Positions 8,666 to 18,594 of a stretch of 64,000 bases of DNA are shown here, piece by piece (position 1 is the stretch's first letter; each line of letters starts with the position of its first letter). The notes beneath the pieces were generated by a model. It was not told the origin of the DNA, made no database searches, and saw only the letters and a program-made list of their open reading frames with translations. The stretch comes from Oscillospiraceae bacterium (GTDB lineage Bacteria > Bacillota > Clostridia > Oscillospirales > Acutalibacteraceae). Position numbers and translations under genes: made by a program. The stretch lies in contig CAJTCU010000001.1 of the NCBI GenBank assembly GCA_910574935.1, forward strand, positions 483,695-547,694, read 5' to 3'.

Positions 8666-11269
8666 CTACGCAGTCATATACTTTTTCAGCAGGCTAGCAA
8701 TCTCTGCCACATCAATGGGCTTTGCCACATGGGCGTTCATTCCCACTGCCAGGCACTTCTTTATGTCGTCTGGGAAGGTATCCGCGCTCATGGCAATAAT
8801 GGGAATGGTGGCGGCGTCCGGCCTGCTCATGGCGCGTATGGCCGTGGTGGCTTCATAGCCCGTCATCTCGGGCATCCGCAGATCCATCAGGATGGCGTCA
8901 TATTCCCGCAGCTTGCTGGCAGCAAACATCTCTTTGCAGATGCGGCCGTTCTCGGCCCGCTCCATATTCAGCCCCAGCTCTGAGAGCAGCTCTTCCGCAA
9001 TCTCCCAGTTCAGATCGTTGTCCTCTGCCAAAAGCACGTGCTTGCCGGTAAAATCCACCTCGTCCTTTTCCTCACGCCAATCGGCTTTGTCCACGGCTTT
9101 GTACTTACGCAAACCATAGTATAGGGTAGACTTAAACAGGGGCTTTGCCAGGGCGCCGTTTACCACTTCGACAGAGTGGGCCGCGGTCTTTATATCGTCC
9201 CAGTCATAGGCCGAGGTTAACAGAATGCACACCTCTTCCCCGCAGTTGGCCCGCATTTCCTTGGCCACCTGGATGCCGTCTCCGTCCGGCAGCTGCCAGT
9301 CGATGAGCACCACCTCATAGCTCTCTCCATCGTCCTTGTGCTCTTGGGCCATCTCCACGGCCCGGGCCGCGCTTACAGCCCAGTCAGCCCGAATGCCCAG
9401 GGTTTTCAGCGTTGCCACTACGCTTTCGCACAGCATCTCGTCATCGTCCACCACCAGCATCCGCCACTGGGGCAGCACCATGTCCACCTCTTGCACCGGG
9501 GCCTTTTCCAGGTCCAGCGTCACGTGCACCTCGGTGCCCTTGTTGGGCTCGCTCTCTATCTCAATGGTGCCGCCCATAGCGTCCACAATATACTTGGTAA
9601 TGGCCATGCCCACCCCGGCTCCAGCCGCTTTCTTCACGCGGGCGTGGTCTTCCCGCATAAAGGAGTCGAAAATCTTCTCCAAAAAATCTTTGGTCATGCC
9701 CACGCCGTTGTCCTTGACCCGAATATGGGAGCGGATGTAGGCGCTGCCCTTGGCCGAGGGCTCTTCGTACACCGCCACCTGGATGGTGCCCCCCTCGGGG
9801 GTAAACTTAATCGCGTTAGAGAGCAGGTTTAAGAAGATCTGGTTCAGCCGCACGCTGTCGCAGCAGACGTTCTCTACCATAATATCCCGCACATATACAT
9901 TAAAGTGCTGCTTTTTTTCCTGCACCTGCTGCTGCACAATGCAGACAATATTATTCATCACTTCCTTCAGCGAAACCTGCTCCACGGCCAGGGACATCCG
10001 GCCGTTTTCTATTTTAGAAATGTCCAGAATATCGTTGATTAGCCCCAAGAGATGCTGGCTGGAAAGCGTAATTTTTTTCAGGCAGTTTTGCACCTGCTTC
10101 GCATCGTCTATGTTCGCGTTGGCAATGGCCGTCATGCCCACAATGCCGTTCATGGGGGTACGGATGTCATGGCTCATGTTAGAGAGAAACTCGCTTTTAG
10201 CCTGGCTGGCCCGCTCGGCCTTGGCCTGGGCGCGCTCTGCCTCCCGCCGGGCCTCCACGGCCAGGGTCAGGGCCCGTTCCGCAGTCTTTCTGGCCTCGGT
10301 CAGGTTGTTCACCTGTTTATTGGACTGCCGTATATACCAGGCAAAGACCAGCATGAGCGCGGCCAAAATAAGGATACACCCTGTTAGGGAGTCACGGGAC
10401 CAGGCCCGCCCCAGGCCGTCAATACTCCGGTCCAGCATCCCGTAGGGCATGCTTAGCAGCAGGTACCATTCGGAAGAAGGCATCTTTGTGCAGTAGATAC
10501 GCTTTTCGGCTCCATCCAAGGGGGCTTTGCCCGTAAAATCCCGCTCCTGGGCCATATGCTCTTTGATCTGGGAAATCAACTGGACGCCGCCATCCTCCAG
10601 CTCATATTTCTCTCTGATCCGCTGGAAAAAGTCTTCTTCGTCCATATCCGCCGTACCCCGTATCACATAAGTGCCGTCCTCGCGGATGATGGAGTACTGC
10701 TCAATAATATTGGCCCCGCCGGAAAACAGTAAATCTTTCACAAACCCAGAGGGCATATAGGCCACCAACGCGCTGCTGGACCGGCCCTCTCCCAGGTCAT
10801 GCCGCGAGGGTACGGCCATTAGCACCATTTCCTCCCCGTCGGCACTGCCAATACAGACGCGCTTACGCCCCTGTTCAATGGAGCGTTGGAAAGACTCTTT
10901 GTCCGTCACCTCGATCTGGGGGCCAAAAAGAGATTGAAAGCTCCCGTCCTCCCGGTAAAAGGCCAAGCCCTGAAAGCCCGCCGCCTGGGCATTTTCTATC
11001 ACAGGCTGGTCCAGCTGGGTCTTTCCGCCAACCCCCTGGGGCAGAATATGTACCAAGCCCTCCACCTGGTTTAGCCGAAGCTCTATGGTAGATCCCAGGT
11101 GCATTCCCACCTGGCGGCCCATATCCGACATATACTGTTCGCCAATCTCCCGGATGGTTTCAGCACCTTTCTTGTTCATGCGCATGGTGACAATGGAAAA
11201 GACTACCACACACAGGCCCGCCACCCCCAGCAGGCAGAGTATCAGCGACTGTAGGACCTTCCTCTTCAT
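8666..11269 (-). CDS. Hybrid sensor histidine kinase with two receiver domains
   Basis: An 867-residue membrane sensor. Order: transmembrane helix (about 8-29), extracytoplasmic sensor of about 260 residues resembling double-Cache folds, second helix (about 295-317), a charged coiled coil, HisKA with phospho-acceptor in [13 protein letters not shown], HATPase with N-box [13 protein letters not shown] and GVGMAI, then two receivers: one with VVDDDE and [11 protein letters not shown], one with [13 protein letters not shown] and [11 protein letters not shown]. Both receivers keep the phospho-accepting Asp. No HAMP or Hpt domain is evident. It has no DNA-binding partner next to it, so signal output is unknown. 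Start ATG has only a weak upstream GGGGG. Such orphan hybrids are common in Clostridia. Confidence 0.9.
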   Translation of the reverse strand: MKRKVLQSLILCLLGVAGLCVVVFSIVTMRMNKKGAETIREIGEQYMSDMGRQVGMHLGSTIELRLNQVEGLVHILPQGVGGKTQLDQPVIENAQAAGFQGLAFYREDGSFQSLFGPQIEVTDKESFQRSIEQGRKRVCIGSADGEEMVLMAVPSRHDLGEGRSSSALVAYMPSGFVKDLLFSGGANIIEQYSIIREDGTYVIRGTADMDEEDFFQRIREKYELEDGGVQLISQIKEHMAQERDFTGKAPLDGAEKRIYCTKMPSSEWYLLLSMPYGMLDRSIDGLGRAWSRDSLTGCILILAALMLVFAWYIRQSNKQVNNLTEARKTAERALTLAVEARREAERAQAKAERASQAKSEFLSNMSHDIRTPMNGIVGMTAIANANIDDAKQVQNCLKKITLSSQHLLGLINDILDISKIENGRMSLAVEQVSLKEVMNNIVCIVQQQVQEKKQHFNVYVRDIMVENVCCDSVRLNQIFLNLLSNAIKFTPEGGTIQVAVYEEPSAKGSAYIRSHIRVKDNGVGMTKDFLEKIFDSFMREDHARVKKAAGAGVGMAITKYIVDAMGGTIEIESEPNKGTEVHVTLDLEKAPVQEVDMVLPQWRMLVVDDDEMLCESVVATLKTLGIRADWAVSAARAVEMAQEHKDDGESYEVVLIDWQLPDGDGIQVAKEMRANCGEEVCILLTSAYDWDDIKTAAHSVEVVNGALAKPLFKSTLYYGLRKYKAVDKADWREEKDEVDFTGKHVLLAEDNDLNWEIAEELLSELGLNMERAENGRICKEMFAASKLREYDAILMDLRMPEMTGYEATTAIRAMSRPDAATIPIIAMSADTFPDDIKKCLAVGMNAHVAKPIDVAEIASLLKKYMTA

Positions 11270-11393
11270 ACTGTTAACCCCCAGACCATCGCACTACATT
11301 CCCAATTGATGAAAAATGATGTATTACCTTCTAGTATATACGATTTCCCCGCCTTTTTCAATAGAAACGTGAAGGGCCGCTTTGCTTCGCTTC

Positions 11394-13271
11394 TTATTTT
11401 GTCTTAAAGTAATCGCTGCGCAGCGCGTCCATGGATGCCGACTCCCGCTGCTTCACCTGGGCCGTTCGTTCTCCGCTCTCCTCCTGCCCCCCGGAATAAT
11501 AGGTCTCCCCATCGTACCAGCCGCTGTTGGGGAACATTGCCAGGCCCTTCCCACTGTTGAAAAGGTCCTCCCCGGCATAGTACTTCGCGCCGCCTTCCAG
11601 CCCATATAGATTGGCAATGGTGGGGGCCAGATCCCCAGACCAGCCGGTCTTATGCATCACCTGGGCTTTCAGCCCGGCGCCGTACAGTACGCAGGGGGTG
11701 CGGTACAGTTCCACCGGCGAGCGGTCCGTGCCCTTGATTTGGGCCAAAAATTCCTTATCCGTCATGTATTTTCCGTAGTGGTCCGCATACAGTACCAAGG
11801 CGGTGTTTTCTAAGAGACCTTCTGCCTCCAGGCGTTCTACCAGCTGGCCAATAAACTGGTCTGTCTCCATGGCGTGGGCCACGGCCCGGGTGTATTCCTC
11901 CATATTCTCCGCCGAGCCTGTCACCCCGGACCGCTCCACCGCCGCCTGGGCCTCCTTTAGGTGGGGCCCGGCAATGTTATCCATCTCCTGGGTATAGGGG
12001 CCGTGGCCGGAATAGGTAATGATATAGCTATAGAAGCGGTCCCCCTCCGTCATCAGCTCATAGCCTCCCAGCATTTGGGCGTCCAGCATATAGTCATTCA
12101 TCCCCATCTCCTTGTAACTATGGTAGGCTTCAAAGCCCAGGTTCGTGTGCACAGAGCCCCGGCTATAGATGGAGGGGTTGGCCGAGTGGAAAGATTTTAC
12201 CCGGTAGCCCTCTTTGGCAAAGAGACTGGCCAACGAGTATGGGAAGCGGTTGGTAGAGTAGGCCGCGCTGGACATGCCGGAGACGGGCGGGATCATCCCG
12301 GTCTGGGAGATGATCTCTGTATTGAAAGTGCCCGCCGAGAGAAACAGGGGCGTGTAAAATTCTGTAAAGTTCACCCCCTCCTCGCTTAGACCGCAGAGAT
12401 TTGGCATATAGTCCGGCTGCATCAGCCAGGTATCAATGGATTCCAGCATCACCATAATCAGGTTCTTTCCCTTCAAAATGCCAGTCATCTCATTGGAGCC
12501 CTGAAGGGCCAGCTCCTGTTCCCGCTGGTCAAAATACTGGTCCAGCTGTTCCATGGTGCGTCCATCGACCCCCCAGCCCATAGAAACCACCAGGTTCCGG
12601 AAAGTGTACTGGTACAGCCCTGTCAGTTTCATACAGCGGTTGGCGTCTGTAAATTCCCGGTACAGCTCCCGCTCATCGGTAGGGTCATAGGTATTGCCCC
12701 ACCACATGCTGTCCGCCTTAGGGGCCAGCCGGTGGGCGGCCACTCCAATGGGCACAAAGGCCAAGGCAGCCAGCCCCAGGGCCGCCAGACGCAGACGGAA
12801 CCGGGCGTGCCGGGACAGAATGGGGTCTGGCAAAAAGGCGGCTGTGACCACCAGAGCCAGGTAGAGCACAATACAGAGGATCAGCTTTTTAGGCAGATGG
12901 AAATAGGTCCAGCTAAAGAATTTGGCCCCATCTCCAGCAAAGTTCATGTCCGCAAAGCTGAAAAAATGTCCGAAAATGTTGAACATCACTGCGTTGAGTA
13001 CTACCAGGAAAGCGAAAAATCCCCCCAAAACCAGCATGCCAATCCGCCTGGGCAGACGGCGGGGAAGCAGCGAGACCAGGGCGGTGACCAGCAGCGCCCA
13101 GCCCAGGGTGAAGCACATGGGCTTGAGAGAAAGGAGCTGGGTGGCGCCGGTAAAAGCGTAGATCCAGCGAAAGGCATAGTCCAGAAAGGCCAACGCCAAG
13201 AAAAATAAAGGAAGGGAGAGCAGTCCTAGGGGGCGGGGAATCGCTTTTAAACAAGAGAAAATATTTTTCAA
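11394..13271 (-). CDS. LTA synthase-family sulfatase / phosphoglycerol transferase
   Basis: A 625-residue protein with five N-terminal membrane helices (within about residues 15-195) and an extracellular alkaline-phosphatase/sulfatase-fold domain. LIMVMLESIDTWL opens the catalytic domain, the STAGTF-like segment LSAGTFNTE carries the likely nucleophile Thr, and LYADHYGKYM supplies metal ligands. LtaS enzymes polymerise glycerol phosphate from phosphatidylglycerol into lipoteichoic acid; this homologue could do so or modify another surface polymer with glycerol phosphate. The start is TTG, supported by AAAGGAG 7 bases upstream; no ATG fits. It is not clustered with glycolipid anchor genes. Function by family, exact polymer unknown. 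Confidence 0.85.
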   Translation of the reverse strand: MKNIFSCLKAIPRPLGLLSLPLFFLALAFLDYAFRWIYAFTGATQLLSLKPMCFTLGWALLVTALVSLLPRRLPRRIGMLVLGGFFAFLVVLNAVMFNIFGHFFSFADMNFAGDGAKFFSWTYFHLPKKLILCIVLYLALVVTAAFLPDPILSRHARFRLRLAALGLAALAFVPIGVAAHRLAPKADSMWWGNTYDPTDERELYREFTDANRCMKLTGLYQYTFRNLVVSMGWGVDGRTMEQLDQYFDQREQELALQGSNEMTGILKGKNLIMVMLESIDTWLMQPDYMPNLCGLSEEGVNFTEFYTPLFLSAGTFNTEIISQTGMIPPVSGMSSAAYSTNRFPYSLASLFAKEGYRVKSFHSANPSIYSRGSVHTNLGFEAYHSYKEMGMNDYMLDAQMLGGYELMTEGDRFYSYIITYSGHGPYTQEMDNIAGPHLKEAQAAVERSGVTGSAENMEEYTRAVAHAMETDQFIGQLVERLEAEGLLENTALVLYADHYGKYMTDKEFLAQIKGTDRSPVELYRTPCVLYGAGLKAQVMHKTGWSGDLAPTIANLYGLEGGAKYYAGEDLFNSGKGLAMFPNSGWYDGETYYSGGQEESGERTAQVKQRESASMDALRSDYFKTK

Positions 13272-13438
13272 TGTTGTGCTCCTTTTATGTTTGGGTTCAG
13301 AAAAGATAGAACCGGACCGGCAATGAAAAACCTCTTTCTTGGCGCCATGTTCCAGCTTCTACCCATTCCACTGGCTATTTCTTACTATTTTACATCTCTC
13401 GCGCTCATTTGGCAACACAAAAAATCTCCCCAGCCCGG

Positions 13439-13467
13439 TTGATTTTTCCTCCACTTTGCGGTAAAAT
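13439..13467 (+). promoter_or_regulatory. Sigma-A-type promoter for isomerase gene
   Basis: TTGATT, 17 bases, TAAAAT, about 50 bases before the isomerase ATG. Confidence 0.6.
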
Positions 13468-13515
13468 GAGACCATAGCATGTCCCATTATCAACCAAAAA
13501 ATGGAGGAATATCCC

Positions 13516-15003
13516 ATGAACAACATTCCCGAAGTTAGAATTGGTGTGGTCGCTGTTTCTCGCGACTGCTTCCCCGAGTCCCTGTCTGTAGACCGGCGCA
13601 AGGCTTTGATGGCCGCCTTTGCCGAAAAATACGGCCAGGAGGCCGCTAGCGTCTACGAGTGCCCTATCTGCATTGTAGAGTCTGAAATCCACATGGTCCA
13701 GGCCCTAGAGGACATTAAGAAAAACGGCTGCAACGCCCTGGTGGTGTACCTGGGCAATTTTGGCCCCGAGATCTCCGAGACCCTTTTGGCCAAGCACTTC
13801 GATGGCCCTGCCATGTTTATCGCAGCGGCGGAAGAGAGCGGCGACAACCTGGTGGGCGGCCGAGGCGACGCCTACTGCGGCATGCTAAACGCCAGCTATA
13901 ACCTGAAGCTCCGGGAGATCAAGGCCTACATCCCAGAGAGCCCCGTGGGCGACGCCGGAGACTGCGCGGACCGCATCCATGAGTTTATTCCCATTGCCCG
14001 GGCTTTGGTGGGCCTGAAGAATCTGAAAATCATCAGCTTTGGCCCCCGCCCCTTGAACTTTCTGGCCTGCAACGCCCCCATCAAGCGCCTGTACGACCTG
14101 GGCGTGGAGATTGAGGAGAACAGCGAGCTGGACCTGTTCGAGGCTTTCCACAAGCATGACGGCGACCCCCGTATTCCGGATGTGGCCAAGGAGATGGCCG
14201 ACGAGCTGGGCCAGGGCAACAAAAAGCCCGAGATCCTGGAGAAGCTGGCCCAGTATGAGCTGACCCTGCTGGACTGGGTAGAGGCCCACCGGGGCTACCG
14301 CCAGTATGTGGCCCTTACCAGCAAGTGCTGGCCGGCTTTCCAGACCCAGTTTGGCTTTGTGCCCTGCTATGTAAACTCCCGCCTGACCGGCAAGGGCATT
14401 CCCGTGTCCTGCGAGGTAGACATCTACGGCACCCTTTCCGAGTTTATCGGCACCTGCGTCTCCGGTGACGTGGTCACCCTGCTGGACATCAACAACACGG
14501 TGCCCAAGGATATGTACAAGAGTGACATTGAGGGCAAGTTCCCCTATCAGTTCAGCGATACGTTTATGGGCTTCCACTGCGGCAACACCTGCTCTTCCAA
14601 GATCTGCAACCCCACCATGAAGTATCAGATGATTATGGCCCGCAGCCTGCCCGAGGAGGTCACCCAGGGCACTCTAGAGGGCGACATCATTCCCGGCGAG
14701 ATCACCTTCTTCCGCCTGCAGAGCACGGCCGACTGCCAGCTGCGGGCCTATGTGGCCCAGGGCGAGGTGCTGCCGGTGGCCACCCGCTCCTTTGGCGGCA
14801 TAGGCGTGTTCGCTATTCCCGAGATGGGCCGGTTCTACCGCCACGTGCTCATTGAGAAGAACTACCCCCACCACGGGGCCGTGGCCTTTGGCCACCATGG
14901 CAAGGCCTTGTTCGAGGTGTTCAAGTTCCTGGGCGTGCCGGACATTGGCTTTAACCAGCCCAAGGGGATGCTGTATCCCTCTGAGAATCCATTTGCTGAA
15001 TGA
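13516..15003 (+). CDS. L-fucose/L-arabinose isomerase family protein
   Basis: A 495-residue cytoplasmic protein matching the FucI/AraA fold class of ketol isomerases that interconvert aldoses and ketoses with Mn2+. Supporting stretches are the Rossmann-like opening (VRIGVVAVSRDCFPE), LVVYLGNFGPE, ALTSKCWPAFQ with the CE of PVSCEVDIYG, a GNT/HCGN segment (GFHCGNTCSSK), and a His-rich C-terminus (YPHHGAVAFGHHGKALFE) that would bind metal. TGGAGGAA 6 bases before ATG 13516 sets the start; an upstream ATG at 13501 overlaps that site. It may connect with the alpha-L-fucosidase 48 kb downstream, but that is conjecture; the substrate within the family is not certain. Confidence 0.8.
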   Translation: MNNIPEVRIGVVAVSRDCFPESLSVDRRKALMAAFAEKYGQEAASVYECPICIVESEIHMVQALEDIKKNGCNALVVYLGNFGPEISETLLAKHFDGPAMFIAAAEESGDNLVGGRGDAYCGMLNASYNLKLREIKAYIPESPVGDAGDCADRIHEFIPIARALVGLKNLKIISFGPRPLNFLACNAPIKRLYDLGVEIEENSELDLFEAFHKHDGDPRIPDVAKEMADELGQGNKKPEILEKLAQYELTLLDWVEAHRGYRQYVALTSKCWPAFQTQFGFVPCYVNSRLTGKGIPVSCEVDIYGTLSEFIGTCVSGDVVTLLDINNTVPKDMYKSDIEGKFPYQFSDTFMGFHCGNTCSSKICNPTMKYQMIMARSLPEEVTQGTLEGDIIPGEITFFRLQSTADCQLRAYVAQGEVLPVATRSFGGIGVFAIPEMGRFYRHVLIEKNYPHHGAVAFGHHGKALFEVFKFLGVPDIGFNQPKGMLYPSENPFAE

Positions 15004-15366
15004 ATGGACAAGCGGCACTGGCTGCACCGTATCTCCCACGAAAGCGGCGCGTCCTATTCTTGATTGGAGGCCGGGTGGCTTTCCACTGGCTGGCGTTATC
15101 TGTCCCGGGGGAGGGGCTGCTCGAACTGGCGGCAAAAGCTGCCAAAAGGCACGGCAGCACCAGCTCCAACAAATGGTCTCTGTGGAGATTTTTGCGCTTC
15201 CAAAAAGGAGACTGGGTGGTGGCGCCCATGTCCCGGGCCTTTGCCGTAGCGGAGGTCATCGGCCCAGGCGGCCGAAGAGGCTGTGCGGCTGACTGACGGC
15301 CACGAGTTTGTGCGCATGCTGCTGGACTACGGCCTCCACGATATTGACCGCATTTCCTGTCAATAA
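15004..15366 (+). pseudogene. Decayed restriction endonuclease gene (Mrr-like)
   Basis: The reading begins right after the isomerase stop with MDKRHWLHRISHESG, the N-terminal signature of a family of Mrr-like restriction endonucleases. It is broken by an in-frame TGA (near 15061), then a frameshift after GWRYLS; the shifted frame continues with KWSLWRFLRFQKGDWVVAP and AFAVAEVIG; a further shift with loss of the central catalytic core leads into LTDGHEFVRMLLDYG, the typical extreme C-terminus, and TAA at 15364. So start and end survive but the nuclease centre is deleted. The homology is from recognised motifs, not an alignment. It is a dead defence gene, with no partner methylase visible. Confidence 0.6.
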
Positions 15367-15475
15367 ATATCTCTATCGTTAACACGGTTTAAGAGCAGCA
15401 GAAATTCAGAGCCCAAGATTTTTGTGGGCCAGACGGCAATTTCCTCTGCTTTATCCTATGTAAAAGCATGGAAAA

Positions 15476-15512
15476 ACCCACGCAGAGAGCAACCGCTCTG
15501 CGTGGGTTTTTT
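15476..15512 (-). terminator. Bidirectional intrinsic terminator
   Basis: Stem ACCCACGCAGAG / CTCTGCGTGGGT with A-run before and T-run after; 17 bases below the DUF378 stop on the minus strand, and also usable by rightward transcripts. Confidence 0.8.
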
Positions 15513-15528
15513 GGGATTGGAGCGAATT

Positions 15529-15759
15529 CTAGCTTTGCCGGGAATGGGTCATGGCCGTTTCGCCGTCCCAGTCGCGGAAGAGCAGAGCGATACACCACAA
15601 AGCGGAAATGCCCACCAGGGTGTATATAATCCTGGCCACCACGGCGGTCTGCCCGCCGCAGATCCAGGCTACCAGGTCAAAGCGGAACACGCCCACCAGG
15701 CCCCAGTTTACACCGCCGATTACGGTAAGCGCCAGGGCAATACGGTCGATGACGTTCAT
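15529..15759 (-). CDS. DUF378 small membrane protein
   Basis: A 76-residue protein with two hydrophobic helices (about 6-26 and 42-62) and the DUF378 signature VIGGVNWGLVGVFRFDLVAWI. The family is widespread in bacteria; no function is established. An AGAGGGGG ribosome site precedes the ATG by about 5 bases. It sits alone between the dead endonuclease and secDF, closed by a strong terminator. Confidence 0.85.
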   Translation of the reverse strand: MNVIDRIALALTVIGGVNWGLVGVFRFDLVAWICGGQTAVVARIIYTLVGISALWCIALLFRDWDGETAMTHSRQS

Positions 15760-15891
15760 AAGATCCCCCTCTTTCCGGTAAAAATCGGGATGAATTCAAA
15801 TCTTAATTGATTTTGGTATCCCGAGGTAGTTTGTGCAGATGTCCGCCTGCTTATCCGGCCAAAGAGCGGCGGAAAATTTTAGCGAAAAAAG

Positions 15892-15926
15892 GAGCCGCGC
15901 CCCATAAAAGGGAAACGGCTCTTTTT
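15892..15926 (-). terminator. Intrinsic terminator after secDF
   Basis: GAGCCG / CGGCTC stem with T-runs on both strands, about 110 bases past the secDF stop in the minus direction. The rest of 15760-16036 holds nothing recognisable. Confidence 0.6.
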
Positions 15927-16036
15927 CTCTTTCTAATTTTTTCCCCTGCCTGAAAAAGGTGGTTCCCAAGGGCTAAAGAACCCTTTTCTGGGGCGGCGTT
16001 TTTCAATTTGCGAGGAAGCTTACGTTATTTTCCTTT

Positions 16037-18394
16037 TTAAGCTTTTTCGGCTTTTTCACGCTGTTTTACCTGCCAGGCTGCAAACAGGTTGGGCGCGATG
16101 AACTGGGACGAGAAGCAGCCCGCCGCTACGCCCACCATCATGGGCAGCGAGAAAGACACCACTGTACTGATGGAGAACACCCCTGCCACGGCCAGCACAA
16201 CGGCCAGAGCCAGGAAGGTGGTCAGCGAGGTCAGCAGAGTGCGGCCCAGAGTCTGGTTCAGGCTCAGGTTCATGGTTTCGGTAAAGTCCGCCCGGGGTCC
16301 CAGCTTCTGCTTGTTTTCCCGCACACGGTCATACACCACAATGGTGCTGTTCAGCGAGTAACCCAGCAGGGTCAGCACCACCGCAATGAAGATGTCATTG
16401 ATAGACATGCCGAAAACCACAAACACACAGAACGCGATAAGCACGTCGTGAAGCAGGGCCACAATGGCCGTAAGGCCCGCAGACAGGCCGCCGATCTTTT
16501 TAAACCGAAGGGCAATATACACCAGCAGCAGAATGGCGGTTAGGGCGAAGCACACCAGGCACTTCTGGAAGAACTTAGCGCCCATGGTGGCGTCCACTGA
16601 GTTGGACTCCAAAAGGGTAAAGGTGGCCTGATCATAGGCGTCACTAAGCACAGTGGCCACCTGGGCCTGCTGGTCTGGGGTAATGCTTTTGTTGCCCGCA
16701 AAGGAGATGGTCACGTTCTCCTGCTGGGTGGTCATGTCTTGGTTGACCGAAACCGAGCTATCCAGGCCCATTTTGTCCGAGATGGTCTGGCGGATGTCCT
16801 CAGAGGTATATCCAGTACCATCCACCGAGTAGCGGATCATAGCGCCGCCCGCGAACTGAATATCCAGCTTTGGCCCCATGATTACGCTGGCCGCCAGGCC
16901 CACCACAATCACAACGGCGGAAATAATATAATACGTCTTACGGCTGCCAAAGAAGTTGAATTTCTTGTGGGTCCGGGAAGCCTGCCCCTCCTTGGCCGCG
17001 CCAAACAGCCAGCGGCTGCGCAGGGGCTTGAAAGCAGCCAGGGACAAGGTCATCAGGCGGGTAGCCAGCACGCCCATAATAAAGTTGGCGATAATGCCCA
17101 CCAACAGGGTGAAACCAAAGGAGAAGATAGAACCTGTGGTGGACTGTCCGAAGATCATAGACAGAATATTGCTGGGGCCAAAGACCATCATTAACATAAT
17201 TGCCACAATGGCTGTGGTAATGTTCCCGTCAAAGATGGCCCAGAAGCTGCTTTGGAAGCCACGCTGCAAAGCGCCGTCCAGGGTCTTGCCGCTGTTCAGC
17301 TCTTCCCGCACCCGGCTGGCGGTGATCACGTTGGCGTCCACACCAATACCAATGGACAAGATCAGGCCCGCAATGCCGGGCAACGTCATCGTGAAGGAGT
17401 TCATGTTGGGGAAGAAGCCGGTAATGGCCGCAAAGCAAATGCCCATCTGCCCCGTCAGGCTGATGACGGCCACCACGCCAGGCAGGCGGAAGCAGACGAT
17501 CATCAGCACGGCAATCACAATAAAGGCAATAATGCCTGCCATCATCATGGCGGAAAGGGCCTGGCTGCCCAGGGTGGGCGCCAAAGAGTTGAAGTTTGAG
17601 GTCTCCAGGGCAAAGGGCAGTGCGCCGGCCTGGATCTGCGCAGCCAGGGTGGTGGCGCTCTCGCTGGTAAAGCTGCCCTCAATGACGCATTTGCCGTCGC
17701 TAATAACAGCGTTGACCGTAGGTGCAGACAGCCGCACGTCGTCCATCCAGATGGAGATGGTCTGGCCCACCAGACGTTCGGTGGCCTCGGCGAACTTCTC
17801 TTTGCCCGCGTCGCTTAGCTCCAGGGATACTACATATTCTGTAGCGCCGGTGGACTCATTCTGGGTAACGGCGGGTTGGGCGCTGACCACGTCGGAGCCC
17901 TCCAGGATAATGGTGTCGGCGGTGGTTCCGGTAGGCGTCTTATAGATGGGCTCGCCGTTTTCGCCGTACTCCATGGTCTCATAGCTGCCGCCTTCTCGGA
18001 AGGTAAGCATAGCCGTGGCGGCCAGCTCGTTAATCGCCTTCTCTGGGTCAAAGTCCGTCTCATCGCTCTTCCAGGGGAAGCGCACAATAATCCGGTTATT
18101 GGCCTCGTCGGTATACAGCTCGTAGTCTGTGATGTTCTGGGAGACCATGCGGGTCTCAATGATCTGCTTGGCAGATTCCAGCTCGCTGCTGGTAGCGGTC
18201 ACGCCGTCCGCCGGGCTGAAAGTGGCCTCCACGCCGCCGCGGATGTCAATGCCCCAGCGGATGTCGCCGGCCCCTTTCAGGTAGGTGACCTTGAAGTCGC
18301 CGTTTTGGCCATACACCCCGAATAGCGAGGTGAACACCAGGGCGGCAATCAAGACCAGCACCACAAAAAATACAGGTTTTTTCACACGTTTCAT
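16037..18394 (-). CDS. secDF: Protein translocase accessory fusion SecDF
   Basis: A single 785-residue SecD-SecF fusion that uses the proton gradient to assist SecYEG/SecA export. The SecD half starts with a membrane helix (residues 6-26), contains GIDIRGGVEATF, the extracytoplasmic P1 domain (about 60-270) and a six-helix region with GIGVDANVI. The SecF half begins near residue 485 (helix after RKTYYIIS), with DIQFAGGAMIRY and LGYSLNSTIVVYDRVREN. Both halves look complete. ATG 18394 is chosen because GGAGGAAAG precedes it; an open extension upstream to 18523 has no such site and would spoil the N-terminal helix. Fused SecDF is common in Firmicutes. No yajC is adjacent. Confidence 0.93.
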   Translation of the reverse strand: MKRVKKPVFFVVLVLIAALVFTSLFGVYGQNGDFKVTYLKGAGDIRWGIDIRGGVEATFSPADGVTATSSELESAKQIIETRMVSQNITDYELYTDEANNRIIVRFPWKSDETDFDPEKAINELAATAMLTFREGGSYETMEYGENGEPIYKTPTGTTADTIILEGSDVVSAQPAVTQNESTGATEYVVSLELSDAGKEKFAEATERLVGQTISIWMDDVRLSAPTVNAVISDGKCVIEGSFTSESATTLAAQIQAGALPFALETSNFNSLAPTLGSQALSAMMMAGIIAFIVIAVLMIVCFRLPGVVAVISLTGQMGICFAAITGFFPNMNSFTMTLPGIAGLILSIGIGVDANVITASRVREELNSGKTLDGALQRGFQSSFWAIFDGNITTAIVAIMLMMVFGPSNILSMIFGQSTTGSIFSFGFTLLVGIIANFIMGVLATRLMTLSLAAFKPLRSRWLFGAAKEGQASRTHKKFNFFGSRKTYYIISAVVIVVGLAASVIMGPKLDIQFAGGAMIRYSVDGTGYTSEDIRQTISDKMGLDSSVSVNQDMTTQQENVTISFAGNKSITPDQQAQVATVLSDAYDQATFTLLESNSVDATMGAKFFQKCLVCFALTAILLLVYIALRFKKIGGLSAGLTAIVALLHDVLIAFCVFVVFGMSINDIFIAVVLTLLGYSLNSTIVVYDRVRENKQKLGPRADFTETMNLSLNQTLGRTLLTSLTTFLALAVVLAVAGVFSISTVVSFSLPMMVGVAAGCFSSQFIAPNLFAAWQVKQREKAEKA

Positions 18395-18545
18395 GTTGAC
18401 TTTCCTCCAGTAGCCTATCCTGGGACGCTGCGCGTTACAATCTAAATCTTCCCGCCAGGGCCCTATTCTACCCTCTATCAATTTCATCAGGATAAGCCTA
18501 AATCTTTTACCAATCCGGGCCAAACTTTAGTGAAAGACCCTAACA

Positions 18546-18584
18546 TATACAAAACAGGGCAGCAGAAACTACCCTGTCTGTATA
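18546..18584 (-). terminator. Putative terminator after ispH/S1 gene
   Basis: Imperfect stem TATACA..ACAGGG / CCCTGT..TGTATA about 10 bases downstream of the stop on the minus strand. There is only a poor T-run on that side, so termination is uncertain. Confidence 0.45.
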
Positions 18585-18594
18585 ACTAAAAATA

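Noticed and set aside
18395-18523. N-terminal extension of SecDF
   Set aside because: Would add 43 charged residues before the first helix and has no ribosome site, whereas GGAGGAAAG precedes the ATG at 18394.
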